Of a stretch of 64,000 nt of DNA, positions 12,034 through 24,759 are shown piece after piece (position 1 is the first letter of the stretch; every line of letters starts with the position of its first letter). The stretch is from Campylorhamphus procurvoides (Eukaryota > Chordata > Aves > Passeriformes > Dendrocolaptidae). Where the stretch lies: positions 1,097,329-1,161,328 of the forward strand of contig WBMV01008568.1 of assembly GCA_013396655.1 (NCBI GenBank). The letters are read 5' to 3'. The position numbers and the translations under genes are program-made. The notes beneath the pieces are model-generated. The model did not search any database. It was not told the DNA's origin and was given only the letters and a program-made list of their open reading frames with translations.

Positions 12034-14592
12034 GACTGTAGGAAAAAAGGAAACTGAGAAGGTGAAGAAGGAAAGACAGGAGACTATTTTTAGAGAAATG
12101 ATGAGGAAATGAACAGGATTTTTGAAAGAAGCAATGGGAGTTGTCAATAAGGCAGAAAGGGTAGGAGAAGAAAAAGAATAAAACAAGCATCAGCTAACTC
12201 TGCCAGCAGACAAGAAAAATTAGGTAACTGTGGAAAGAGTTTGGGCATCGAGGAGCCTATTGCTCTCATTTGGCAGGAGAACTTTCAGTCTGTTTGCTTT
12301 GAAGTTTCACAGTATGTATATTTAGATAATATCCATAGCTTACTGAGGTGATTCAGTGCATATGCATAAATATTTCATTTAAATAGAAAACTCTATGGTT
12401 TGTATCATAATAAAGAGAAAATTTCCAGGTCTTTCTTGGTCAAAACTCATGGTTCATTTCTTTTAACAGGACTTTGCAGAGAAACCATACTGTGTAGTGC
12501 AGTGTAAAATCTGTCCCTCTTAAAAGCTTGCTGGAAAAACCATGCCCATTGGAAATTATGTCTTTATGTTGAGCTTTTGGTATTTAGCACATTTATCTGT
12601 TGCTTTGAATTTACCTGTTATCTGTGCATTTTAGGTAGTCATATCCTTGAGCAGACTGCTTTTCTTTCATGACACTGTGTCTCAGCCATCTCAAGGCCAC
12701 ACTGTTGAAACAATATAATAAATTAATATTTTGGAGTTTTTTGAAAGATAACATTCTACTACAGTAGCTACAAACCCAAACATCAGAGCTTTGAAAGCCT
12801 GGTAGTGTCCCCTGAGTGAAACATTTGCTCAATTTCTCATAAACTAGTGCTAGAGGAAAAAGTGTACAAAGGAGTGAAGTATAAATAGCAAAATCCAATT
12901 TTAAAATCATTTTGGTCATTGAAAGCTGACCCAAGTTGTTACAAAGTAGGTTCTGTAATTTTAGCCATTTGAGGCTGTACTTAAGCACCTAAATATAAAT
13001 GACCTGTTCTTCAGAGGTGCTTAAAAGCAAGGGTGTGTATAACACAGTGACAGGATTTGATCGGGGGAGTGATGTACTCACACAAGCAGGAGAAAGAACG
13101 TTATTTTCCCAGAACTAACCTGTGTGGTCTGGAGTAACGCAAGGTGAGCACCAGGATAGTGGGAAGGGAGCTATGGATCTGTCTTGGTGTTGATAGAAAG
13201 TTAAAGTGTACCTCAGCAGCTTAGAACTAATGTACTTCTGAGCTTATATTACTCTGACTCAGAATGCACTAATATTTTGGGGGGCGAGTATTTGAAGATG
13301 GGCATGTAAAAGTGTATGTGTTGATTCTTAGGCTGAATAATTTTTCTAGTCTCCTTGTAATTTGTTTAAAAATAAATCCTATGGGTGTATATAAAGTGAT
13401 ATGGTTTACATTTATCTTATATGTGTTTATATATCTTTATATTTAAAAATAATATACCCAGAGTAATGATCATCATTCTCTTGTTGGACATTCCCCATTA
13501 GGGGAAGTTGTGGTATGAATGATGACTTACAGTAAACAGAAAGTGAGCAAATTGGCTAGCTGTACATGTTAAAGAAGCAAGTTCAGGTGGAGGGTGTTGG
13601 AGGTTACTGTTCAGCCTGAATGGACATAATAGCCAAATGCCATAATGGCACAAATGCCATTGCGTACAAGTCCCTGCTAAGCGCCATGAGAGCTGTATTC
13701 AGTAGTCCTGCATCTCAGAGTGGAGGAGGAAAATGCTGAGACCTGCTAAGGTAACTCTTCCTTTGGTGGTGCCTGGGTAGAAAACAAGTACTCAATTGTA
13801 GGTTAACATCTTGTTGGCCAGAGCTGCAGTTTTTTATATACAGCCAAGTTAAAAAGACCTGGTGAAATCTCTCATCTCTAGTAGCCAGTCCCTGCACAGT
13901 TTGGTGTCAGAGCCATCAGTGCACCATGTTGGATGAGAGAGGCTGGGCTGCAACCCAGCCCTGTGTTGGAGGCACTGAACTGCTGGGCTGGGTGACAGAG
14001 GTCATCCACGACCAGAGAGAGGGGCTAATTAGCAGCATGGACACAATGCCTTTTTAGCCTCTTCTCTTTCTCTTCTTGGTAAATGCATCTTTATAGTTAA
14101 TACTTTATTTTGCAGGAGGCAGGGGGCAGGAGATTACTGCTCAGAAACTAAACTGGGATGATAAAAAGGTTTGAACTGTGTTCTTGCAATGATGTTCTGT
14201 TTATCTATGAAGGGTCATTGTTTCTTATTGTAGACGAAATAGTTTCATCTGTGCTCTTAGCTGGTTTTGACTCTTAAGCACCTGCATTCCCAGCAGAACG
14301 GCAATTACAAAACAAAAGTGATTCAATTTTACCAGGAATCATCTGCAGCAACTGTGTCAGGCAGTGGCTTCTGCAAGCCATGTTATTATTGGTTGCTGTG
14401 AAAGTAGCGTTGGCAGTAGCATGGCATTCAGAATTCTGAGTTGAGGCTGTGATGTCCAAGGTAAGCCGTGTGATGCACGAGCCTCTCTAATGGTTTTTCA
14501 GTACATTGAAAAGCTTAAGTTCCACATTTTCCTCCAACATTTTTTCTAATGTTTCCTTTAAAAGAAAAAAATGTTCTGTGTTTTGTTTTTAG

Positions 14593-14701
14593 TTCCTTCG
14601 GGAGTGATACAAAATGGAGCCCGAGTACTGAGCAGAGGAATATTTCCTGGAGCCAGGCCATTGCCAATCAACCCTATTGGAAGCATGGCGGTTGCAGTAA
14701 G
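14593..14701 (+). CDS. FOXN3: FOXN3 internal coding exon, 109 nt
   Basis: The exon begins with TT completing a codon, then reads [20 protein letters not shown] followed by [15 protein letters not shown] and ends in AG, the first two bases of an Arg codon. The [12 protein letters not shown] block is a FOXN3 signature. The acceptor is TTTTGTTTTTAG and the preferred donor is AAG|GTAAGA at 14702. Phase 1 at the start and phase 2 at the end fit the flanking exons exactly. Joining to the exon at 24760 gives [11 protein letters not shown], as expected for FOXN3. The segment lies between the forkhead domain and the Ser-rich C-terminal part and is predicted to be disordered. A second GTAAG donor 5 nt upstream is discussed in findings. 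Confidence 0.97.
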
Positions 14702-17639
14702 GTAAGAGCGGCTCGTTGTGAGATCTGTATGAAATAAATTTGTATTTTGCAAAAAGTGTAAAAGTATACGTAAGCTCTGGTCAACAGATACTTTGCTGCT
14801 TGCTAATACTTCTGAGGTTCTAAATGAAATAAAACTCTGCCCCCTAAAATTCTTGGATTATTGATCTTTGCAGCATAGTCATGGCTTACCTGTCTGTTGC
14901 ACAGTAGTTTGTAAAAAGCTCTTCTATTTTCACCAGCAAATTGCAGGCAGTTTATAGTGAGAACATCCTACAGTGGCCTGGTTTTCTAACTGCAAATGCT
15001 TTTTCCTGCTCCTCCCCTCCCTTCTTCTTCTTAAAGACCTTTTCATGGATTAAATACCGTCCAGAAGAATATCAATAATATTAAAGCAAATCCTGAAAGA
15101 ATTCAGAACACATAGTTGTCATTTTGTTATTAACTTAGATCTTTGTGAGGCAGTTTCTTTCACTAAAGTTTTATTTCAAGGTTATACCAAAACATTAAAG
15201 GGTAAAATGTTGTTTAAGATACTCAACTGTCTCAGGAAGCAGGGCAGTAAGAGACATCTAGTGATGGCAGTAAGAACTGTGGTTCAGTGGTTTGCTTTGC
15301 TGAAAGCAGTGCTGGTTAATTGGTGGAAGAACAGTTTGCCTCGGGTGTAGCTCCATTTTCAATCAGTCACAACAGAGATTAATTTGGTCAAGTGTACTGC
15401 CAGTGCCCTTCTCTTACAGAACTCTCAGTATCTGCAAAAGCTATTTCAGCTCAGACAGTTGGAGATTCTGGGTGGGGTTGCAATAATTAGTGGTGACCCT
15501 GTTTTGCTGGGCTGTTCCAATTATACCCTCTTTTCTCAGGAAACAGCTGCAAGGCAGTGAAATAAAGTCTCTGATAGCTCTTATTTCATTATTATTTACT
15601 TGGTGTTTTTTCCCCATTTACTCTATTTTTTTAATCCATTTTCAGAATCAGTGTCTAGCCCTTTGGATGTAGTATTTCCATCCAATAAATTGAGAGAGAG
15701 ACAGGGAGAACCTCTGACATTCATATATTCTTGATGCTTAAAATGCGTAGAGGGGAAGACACTAATTGGAATAAAATCCATGTTTTTTGATGGGCAACTG
15801 TTTTTTTCACATTTGCTACACTGAAGAGATGGAACCCCAGGGGTCATCCTCCAGAGTTCCGTGGAGTTCTCTCCATCTCACTTTACTGCCGCCTGGCCTT
15901 GCTAGCAGAGGTCGGCTGTCTTCATCAGCTTTGCCACTGGGACTTTTATTCTGCTCCAGTGGGGATTGCAGAGCTGTGGGACTGTTGGATCATTAATTAT
16001 ATGCAATTTTTATGAGGTGTCCAAGTGAAATGGAGGACACAGCGGTCTCAATATTCTCTGTAGAGTTTGTCTGCATTTCTTGCTTAGACCCTGTTTCGTA
16101 ATCCAGGTTGACTCAAGAAGGAGATAGAACTGTTATACTTCCAGGCCACTTGAAAACTTAATTCTGCGTAGGCATCCTCAAATTGCTGTGCTGTAAAGGT
16201 GTATATAGTTAAAATGTTACGCGTTTTACGAGGACTGTTTCTCATGTTTTTCCCGGCACGTAGAGAACAGCATCTTTACCAGCTACCTGCTAATGTAGAG
16301 TTGGGAAATTAGGAATTTTGCCCCTCCCTTGCTTACGTTCTCTTTGCTCTGTCTCACAGAAAATCATTTATAATTAGTTAATGCAGACATTTGTAATTCT
16401 TTTTGTTCTCCAGCCTTAGGCAGTATTAGAAATAGCTTGCTATGGATATATTCCTGATGTGAGTGATGTCTGCTCATATTTAAAGGCTTCTGCAATATCC
16501 CGTCTTTTAATTCTTGAAAGGTAGGAGTTTGACACAGACAAGAGGTTTTGAAAGCCTTGGAGAAGTTAGGGGACTCTCCACAACAAAGCAAGTTCAGCAG
16601 GTTTTGTCGTGTTTCCCTCAGGGATAATGTGATTTAGAATTTCTTTAGGAAGAAGATGAATCTGGATTCACAGTGCCTCTCAGAACATCATCTGGTCCTC
16701 TCAAAACTGAATACTTCTGTTACCAGTTACTGGTACGCAAAGCTAAATAGGACCTGTCGTGTTGAGCTTTCATGGTATCTCATGAGAATAAATTCTGCTT
16801 ATAATGTGCAACAGGGGGAATTTACCACAGCATCCATGCAGCTTTGTTTTGCAATTAAGAGTGGGAGTACTGCTGAGATTGAGCTGTCATTGCTGCACAG
16901 AGAATGATGCTCCAGTCAGGCTGGCAGGGGATGTTTCCAGACCTGTTTAGGTGCGGAAAGGTTGCTTTGCCCTTCTAGCTTTTCCCAAGAGGGAGCTCTG
17001 GGCAGCCATGGGAGGTGGTACAGTCTCCTGTTACAGTTCTGCAGAAATTGTATGCCTCTGCCTATATATTGAGAACAAAGGCAGCTTCTAAGAAGTTTTT
17101 ACTCCAGTGTATATTTACTTGAGAAGAGTTCCTTTGGTACTGTAAATGAAAGGCCTGAAGCCACCTAAAGAAGGTCGTTTTCATCATTCATATAGAGCAT
17201 CTCTAGCATTTGCTTGGTGGCAGATTGTTGTATAATCCATTAAACCTCTTAATTGTTTTTCTTTAGTTATCTTGTGTGGGAGTTACAGGTTCTTCTGTAA
17301 GGTGATGGTCTTCTGCTGGCAATTCCTTACTGTCTTTTTATTTCATTTTGTGTGCATTTCCTCAATATCTTAATTGTCTTTGGTTTTGTTGTCTCCCAAA
17401 TTGGTGCAAATAACTTGCAGTATGTTATTCGGTTGTGCAGTGCCATTAATGCCAAAATGGAGTAACAAAAAGTTTAGTCTTGGGTTAAATTCGCAGTTGT
17501 AATTAGGTAGAGTGTTTTGACTAATATGTTATTCAGAAATGAGCCCAAAACCGTAGCATTGGATGAAGACACTGAGGTCTGTGATTTCTGATGTGTTAGC
17601 TCTCATCAGCTGGAAAGTTTACTGTGCTGTTCGTCTTTG

Positions 17640-18020
17640 ACAGTGATGACTGAATGCACTGGCATATTTTGTTCCTGCACAAGGTATCAATGTGTTGCTG
17701 TTTGCTTGTAATTACATGTAATTAATTTATATTTTTATATATAAAATCAATTGAATTAAGTACTTTGGGTTAAAAACCCTACTGAAATGTATTTAACAAA
17801 CATAACTTTCCATGAATGAAGAATGGCAATTGAGGAGAGCTTCATTATTTTGTAGTGCATTTGGCTTAAATTGCACAAATGGGCCTTTCATTCCAAACTA
17901 ATCTACAAATGGAAAAGGCATCCCACACTATTTTTACTTTGACAATCATGCTCTGATGTTAAATCTCCACAGCAGAGCGTAATTGGATGTGTTTTGACAG
18001 TAGCTTTTTATTTACTTTAT
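17640..18020. promoter_or_regulatory. Candidate noncoding regulatory block with homeodomain-type sites
   Basis: An AT-rich intronic block containing a 16-bp perfect palindrome TAATTACATGTAATTA (17709-17724), which holds two TAATTA homeodomain cores. Further ATTGAATTAAG, GTAATTGGATG and TTTATTTAC words lie nearby. Its texture resembles vertebrate conserved noncoding elements near developmental transcription factor genes. That is inference; no alignment was possible. Confidence 0.3.
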
Positions 18021-19025
18021 TCACATTGCTTTTAGCTTGTTTACCATCCATATTTTCTATGTTGCGGCTGACAAGTCCAAGACCCACCCAAAGACAGCAG
18101 GGAAAATAATGCTTCAAAGCTGCACAGCGTGTAGCATCTCTCTAACATGAGATCCATCATATATATTTTTGGCAGACCATATCCCCAGACAGTTCCCTGA
18201 GAGAATCTAAAAACAAATGCAGTGATAGGCTGGATATGTAGAAAAGAAAATAATTGACTTATGAAAGTATTCAATGAAAGCAGGCAAAGCCAGTATTTCC
18301 TTACATGCAGCAAGGAGTTAGTTGTGCTTTGAAGGTATGCTCTTGCTCTTCCTATCATCATCCATTGGAAAACAGCCCTTAACTGTTTTCCTGGAGAACT
18401 TCTGTGTTCACTTTAGTAGGCACAGTCTCTGGCAAAGTGGCCAGTGCATCTGCCATCATGTCTCTTGGCAAGGTGCAAGAAGCTCTGTGATATATAATCC
18501 CCTTCCACGGGAGTCAGGTATCACCAGTTACATCAACCCTTGAGAAGAACACAAGTTTGGAAGTTGATGTAACATTAGAGCTGTTGGAACTGCAATTCCA
18601 GTGCATTCAGCAGACAGCCTCCACCGTAATGTTCGTGTGAGTGCTTTGTGACTATGTCAAAGTCCTGGTGCAGTGCAGTAGAACTATTGAGCCTGAGCCT
18701 CATCTGACTGATGTGGATCCACTAAGGTGAGGCTGAGGGAACTTCACCCCACAGAGAATCTCGCCAGCTGTTCAGCATAGTCCTTGTATTTTGGTTCAGG
18801 TTATTCTTCAGAAGATGTTTTAAAAAATATCCTTGGTAGTTTTTAAGAAAACTTCTTTATACGCTACATATGCCTAGGTAATAGATTAGATTACTTTTGC
18901 TACTGTTTGTTAGAAATACCTTGGGGTTTAAGTCACTGCAGGTTAAAAGTAAAAATTAATGGGAAATTACATGGGGTTTTTCCCTTTTTATTCCACAATT
19001 CTTCTTTCTCACCAAAATTTGTAGC

Positions 19026-19030
19026 TTCTC
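19026..19030. repeat. Left target-site duplication of solo LTR (TTCTC)
   Basis: TTCTC immediately precedes the LTR and TTCTT (19617-19621) immediately follows it, matching at four of five bases. A 5-bp duplication is typical for several endogenous retrovirus groups, including avian ERVL-like elements. Confidence 0.55.
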
Positions 19031-19616
19031 TGCCTGGTTTTGACTGGGATATAATTCATTTTCTTCCTACTAGCTGGTACAGAGCTGTGCGTTGGATTTA
19101 GTGTGAGAATAATATTGATAACACTGATGGTTTCGTTGCTGAGCTGTGCTTACCCCAAGTCAAGGACTTTTCAGTTTCCCATGCTCTTCCAATGAGCAGG
19201 TGCACAAAAAGCTGAGAGGGAGCATAGACAGGGCAGCTGACCTGAACTGGCCAAAGGGATATTACATACCATAGAGCATCATGCCCGGTATATGGCAGCT
19301 AGGAGAGTTGGCCAGGAAGGACTTTTTGTTCCTGAAGTGTTGAGTGGTGAGCAGCTGTCTTGGTGGCCTTACGTCATGAGCATCCCCTGTCTTTCTTGTG
19401 GTTTATTCCTCTCTTTTTGTTCTTCCCTTTTCATCATCATCATCATCATTGTTGTCATTCCTGTTTTTGCTGTTATTTACTTTATTTCAGTTATTAAAGT
19501 GTTCTTATCTCAACCCTTGGTTACCTTTTTCCAGTTCTCCTCCCCATCCCACCTAGAGGGGGGAAGAGCAAGCAGCTGCATTATACATAGTAGCTGGCTG
19601 GGATTAAACACCTACA
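19031..19616 (+). mobile_element. Solo LTR of an avian endogenous retrovirus (ERVL-like)
   Basis: The sequence starts TGCCTGGTTTTGACTGGGAT and ends GGATTAAACACCTACA, so it has TG...CA termini. Internally it carries, in order, landmarks I recognise from an abundant avian LTR family: CTAGCTGGTACAG, CAAGTCAAGGACTTTTCAG, CCCATGCTCTTCCAATGAG, ACTGGCCAAAGGGATATT, a short TCATCATCATCATCATCATT run, ATTAAAGTGTTCTTATCTCA (the probable polyadenylation region) and CCCCATCCCACC. The length is 586 bp, and near-identical 5-bp flanks support an intact insertion that lost its internal region by LTR-LTR recombination. It lies in the last FOXN3 intron, sense to the gene. The family was assigned from memory and no Repbase name was verified. 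The 117-residue open frame at 19292-19645 is an accident of this LTR. Confidence 0.85.
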
Positions 19617-22600
19617 TTCTTGAGGAATTTCACAGTTACCTGTAAATTGCAAACAAGCGTCCTAGGGAATTTCCCTCAGTAAAAAAAAATAAAAAAATTC
19701 TATTCAAGTTTCTAAGATAAAATATTCCCTCTTTCTAGGGAAAGCAAGTGCATCCACAGTGGCAGAGCTATTGCTCTTTCTTGATTTTGAGGAAAAAAAA
19801 CCCAAAACACCCAAAAATGCAACACTAACAAACCTTGCCTACTTCATCATGAGTAGATTTTAAAATACCTGTTCTTCCGCTATTAATGCCTCAGTTCCTT
19901 ACACAGCTCCTCATCACTGGGGTGTGACAAGAGTTTTGTGCCTAGCTTTATTTGAAGATGAAAGATTGTTATTTAAGATTATTTTCACTTCAAATTTATA
20001 GGGCAATTACTAGATTTTTCCTTGAGCATACTTTTAATTATTGTGACTTTAGTTCTCATGCTGGCTTTATTTTTGCTTATTTTTTCCTCCCTTGAAGCAG
20101 CCATTCAGGCAGTGATTAAGTACACCAAACCCGAGTAACGTGTGTAGAGTAGATGGCAAAGCATAAGTATAATTATTATATCCTTTGCTTACAATATCTG
20201 TGAATTACTATTTTTGCTTAGGTGAAGGAATTGGTAGGTATTTTCTTTTGTAAATTCTTAATTACATCTTCCTAATGCTCTTGCTTGTTACTGGCATGAT
20301 CAGCTTAACAAACCCCAAGTCATCCTTGTTGCATTCCCCTTCACACGTGTAACAGGCAGGATCAGTTACCCTTGGGAGCTGAAGGAATCCTTTAGTAACT
20401 AAAGGACAATGACGCTGACTGGCTTGATTATTCTTTCCTTGCAAAATGCAAGGCTGCATTTGGCTTGACTTCGGATCTGCTGTTGATACTGCTGGCAGTT
20501 CATGACCCATGTTTACTGTGGTCCTTTGCATACAATTATGGTTTGAAGTACCTTTGTAAGAGCTTCTGTCACTGTTGTGAGCAACTTGTTGTTGCTGACT
20601 TTTAACTTGATGACCCCTGACAGAATCTCATCGTACAGCCCATGAGTACCACTTAACTTTTCCATATGCTTGTTCATCATCCTGTCTGCTGGTATGTAGC
20701 AGTTTTAAGAAGCAGTTCAACTACCTGTAGGCAGAAGTTCTGACTGTCATGAATTTCCCTTTGAAATAAAATAGGAGTGCTATTTTTTTATTATTTTTTA
20801 GCAAGCCTGGAACCTGTCAAAACCTACAAACCCAACTTACCTGTACTGCTTTCTTTGTGTCTTCTAACTGGCTGTTTCCAGTTACGTACCAAAACTGTCA
20901 TCTATGGGTGTAAAGTATCAGTCATCCAGAGGGATCAGAAGTAGATGACGGTGATATTTGAAATCCACATAGGTTTTCTTTGTTCATCAAGGGGATATAC
21001 CTGTCTCTAAGGTGGAATGCAGTAAGTATTTTTCAGCAAAACTTTTTGCCATTTTGTAAACAATGAGATTACCTATTTTTCTTTAAAGCTAGCAGAGAAA
21101 TTTAAGGCAGATGTATCTGTCCTTGGTAAAACGACAGAGACTTACTTTTGTCTCATCCTGAGGAAGACAGAGGCACTAACATTGTGTGAAAAACATTATT
21201 TCCTTACTCCTTGAGATCCAGCTACTGTGAGTCCCATCTGGCTTCTGATGACAGTAGCAGAATTCTTATCCATTAGCAATGGGAATGTTGGAATTTCGAA
21301 AGTCCAAACTTATCTCTGCACTGCTTGAGGATTGTGTCATTGTGTTACACCCAAAGGGAAATATTTTTAAAAGAATCTGTGCACAGGGCTTTAGGTTCAG
21401 GTCTCTCAAGGAGATTAAACAGTCTGTGTCAGTAGGATGAAGAGCTCCAGATACTGTCCCTTGGATTTTCCTGAAAGGGCAAATGACTGCTTCAAAACAT
21501 GAAAAGATGTCAGTTCCTAGAAATTTTGAAATAAGTTCTGAAAAAGAAAAGGGGGGAAAGAAAGGTATTACTTGAAATAAACTTTATCTTTCTGTTATAG
21601 TAAGCACAGAATTCTTAAATACCTTTTCTTTCTCTCTGTAATTTAAAAATAAGTCAAACATCACAGCAAGAGCTTGTTTTAAAAATGTTTTACTGTTTCA
21701 GTATATTTAGAGGTGCAACTAGAACTGTGAGCAAAAATAGATTCAGCTATCCAAAATTTGTCTCCTGAAACGCAAGGGAGTTCTGTGCTCTGATGGTCTA
21801 AATTGAACTAAGTAGACCACAGATTCATTTTTCAGTGGATGTATGATTGTACAGGAGCAAGGTAAAGCTTTAGAATGTCTCAGAAGCATTTATGGAATAT
21901 GAATTTTTTAGGGATTAGTTTATTCAATTCTTACTAATCTACTAATATCAGTTATAAGTAACTCATCTTATGTTTGAGCTGTTGTGTATCAAGATTCAGA
22001 TCAGAGTAATTTCCTTTCAGCGTACATGATTCTTGGTGTTGTGAATATCCTAAAGCACTCTGCCTATATAACTTTTTTATTTCTGCAAATATCCTTTGCT
22101 AATTCTCCCCCTGACCTGCTTTCTCTCCCTTTTTTATTTCCTCAAGCAGAACTGGTTGGAAATCTTTCAAAATGTAAGTGAAACCCAGAGATTTTTCTGA
22201 GATGCAAATGCTGTCCATTTCCTGGCCAGTTCCACCATAGAAGCCTTTCTTCTGAAGTGTATTGGTATTTCCTTTTCTCCCCCTTTTTTTTTAAGTGACA
22301 CCTTTTTTGCACCTTTCTGTGAACTTCTGTTTATCAGCATCCCCGTTTGCAGTCACTCCCTGTGGGACGCTAACCCCATAGTAGTACACCTTCCCCTGGG
22401 ACATTGCCTCTGTACTCCCCAGGCATTTCCTTCTATTTTTATTCTGATTTGAAAGAATTGGGATCTGGAGTAAGTCCCATAGGCAGAGCTTCTGAATTCA
22501 AATTTTAGCCCCTTTTATGTAAAAGCAACACTAGAGAGGACTAGGACAAATCAGGGATGTTTTATTGGCACATGGTTGTGCTGCTCCATGGAACTGTAGC

Positions 22601-23059
22601 TGTCCTTTTATTGATAGTCTCTCAGTACAAACTAACAAGAGTATATTTAATAACATAAAAATGGGCATCTTGGTTTGAATCCCATCCTTGTTCACTAACA
22701 GTCAGTAGGAATCCCATTTGAGTTCCCACCTATTCTGCCCTGTATTTGTTTCCTTGGAGCAAGAATTGATTATTTTTTAATGGAAGATTAGTAGCATGTG
22801 ACTTCTAGTGAGCCACATTGCTCTGACTTTTAGCTGCCTAGTAAAATCAAGTAACTTTAATTTTATGCTAATTTATGATAATTTTTAGCCTCTTTAAATG
22901 TAAATTTACCCTAAAAGTGAAGAATCTGTCACTTAAAATGCATCACATGCTTCCTTGTAATGGCTGATCTTAAGGAGTTGGTTATAAATTCACCTTACAA
23001 CTAGTTTAGTATGGATGATTTCTTCTTTTAAGCATTTGGCAACCTCTAATGACATCCCC

Positions 23060-23170
23060 TGCAGTGTCAAGCCATCACAGAGTAAATGCAGCTGGCTTAC
23101 TCCACAATCATGAATGACATTGCATTTAATTATTAATAATTGAAGTCCTTCTGCGTTCTGTATAGAATTT
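23060..23170. promoter_or_regulatory. AT-rich block with 14-bp palindrome
   Basis: AATTATTAATAATT (23128-23141) is a perfect palindrome of homeodomain-like ATTA words. A CAGCTG E-box-like core is nearby at about 23089. It is only a candidate regulatory site. Confidence 0.25.
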
Positions 23171-24759
23171 ATGGATCATACATCTACTCAGAAATCTAGG
23201 GGAAAGTAATTTCGTTGAGCAAAAGAGGTTGGTGAGAGTCTTTCTTTGCTAATAACTGAGCCTTCTATTTTAAACATTTCTTTGTAAACACTGTAAATAA
23301 GAACATGTGGAATGACCAACGAATTTGCCCCCTTCTAGCATTGTCCTGTCACTGGTTCATAAAAGCAAGGAGGTTTCTTACCTTGGTGAGGTCTACAAAC
23401 AAGGGCATTTACATGAATAGGAACTGTGGGCTTACATACCACACTTATATTTCCCACATTATATATTTCCTTTCCTTACCTTTCAAAAATGGTTAATACT
23501 CTTCTGTTTCTTGTATTAAAAAACACATGAGGTCCATTCCCTGAAACGTAAAGCACTTTCCCATTTTTTAAGCAGAAGAGCAGACTTGCCACTGTGCCAT
23601 TCCTCTTAAGAAATATGTTCAGTGCGTGCATTTAAGAAAAGGTTTTAATCCAACACTGCCCTGAGCGTGCAAAAGCACTCTGGTGGTAGCACAAAGATGG
23701 CAGGAATAGATGTTAAATGAGTTTATGCTGTGATAGTTTAAACAGCCTTGCTTATTTGTTTGGGTTTTTTTAACTGATAGAGAGGTTCAAGGCTGGTGAA
23801 CTGGCAGGTGGCACAGATGAAGCCTTTACTCAATGATGAGCATCCTACTCTCTCTTTTTCAGCAGGAATTAAGGATTAAGAATTAAGGGTCAGTCCCTTT
23901 CTAGTAGTCTTGCAAGCATTGTATTTTTTACTGTAAAGTCAATGGCAATGCTCTAATGCTTTTCAGTCCAGAAAGGAACACTGTTAGCTTTTAAATGTAT
24001 CTTGTTGCAGTAGTTCGCACAGCACAGGGTGCCATGAAACTGAAAGGGGAAATGACAGCTCCTAGAGCAAATCCAGATTTATTTTTCTACTGCTTATTTT
24101 TGAACACATTGTAATATTTTGTTGGCAGCTAGTGGCTTGAGATTGTATTACTTTTAAGATTATTCATTATCTGATCAGAATCAAAAATGTGACTGGACCT
24201 GGGTTTTATACCCAGTTACTTCTTTTGTTGGAAGGGCTCCTAAATGGAAGCTGTGCTAGTACCAAGTGAAATATCTGTGATAGGAATGCTAGAGCTGGAA
24301 AGTGTCTTTCAGAGGAGCCAAGGAATTACCCCAGAAAGCTACTGCCTCTTCTCCACATTATTGGTAGAACCATTTTATATGAAAAAGAGAAGGGAATATT
24401 TATGCAACTCATCAGAGTTTCTTTATCCAGTAGATAAAAGATTGTTGGGTTTTTTTCTTTTTAATTTTTGGAAGTCTAGGCTATTAGTTGAAATCTAAAT
24501 CAGGTGTGTTTAGACATCATTTATTTGCAACCATCCACTACTTCCTCCTGCCTCTTGCACGTCTTTTGCCTTCTTTTATATGTCAAGTCCAAATCCATGA
24601 GCAGTTAGGCTTTGAAACCACCTTGCATGAACATTACTTTGATACTCATAATTTCAGATTTTAATTTCAGTTTACCTGTCGGTTGGCTTTATCATCTTTT
24701 GCTCTGAAACAGGATCACATCTCTGTGGCTTCTAAGACTGCTTCCATTTGTTTTCATAG

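Larger units (their letters stand above)
3797..14592 (+). other. FOXN3: FOXN3 intron between cassette exon and 109-nt exon
   Basis: A 10.8-kb intron running from GTGAGT at 3797 to TTTTGTTTTTAG ending at 14592. It holds a purine-rich stretch (about 4080-4145), a G-rich run (5646-5662), an imperfect hairpin (7032-7076), a T/G-rich low-complexity tract (8843-8930), an 18-bp CR1-like tail remnant (11621-11638) and a TA dinucleotide run (12009-12033). Open frames such as 4756-5244 minus and 11767-12186 minus have no recognisable domains, and the latter runs through the TA repeat. No other exon was recognised. Confidence 0.85.
14702..24759 (+). other. FOXN3: Last FOXN3 intron
   Basis: A 10.1-kb intron from GTAAGA at 14702 to the acceptor TTTGTTTTCATAG ending at 24759. 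It contains a full-length solo LTR (19031-19616) and two AT-rich stretches with perfect palindromes (17709-17724 and 23128-23141). Other open frames, for example 18041-18361 minus and 24244-24498 plus, have no recognisable domains. No additional exon was recognised. Confidence 0.88.

Noticed and set aside
11767..12186. 139-codon minus-strand frame
   Set aside because: It runs through the TA microsatellite (YIYIYIY) and has no recognisable domain.
19292..19645. 117-codon plus-strand frame with a hydrophobic stretch
   Set aside because: It lies inside the solo LTR. The Ile/Val run comes from the ATC-rich repeat in the LTR.
24683..24759. Upstream ATG extension of the FOXN3 terminal-exon frame ([10 protein letters not shown]...)
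   Set aside because: This part lies before the TTTTCATAG acceptor and does not resemble FOXN3. The conserved protein begins exactly at the splice junction, so the extension is intronic read-through.
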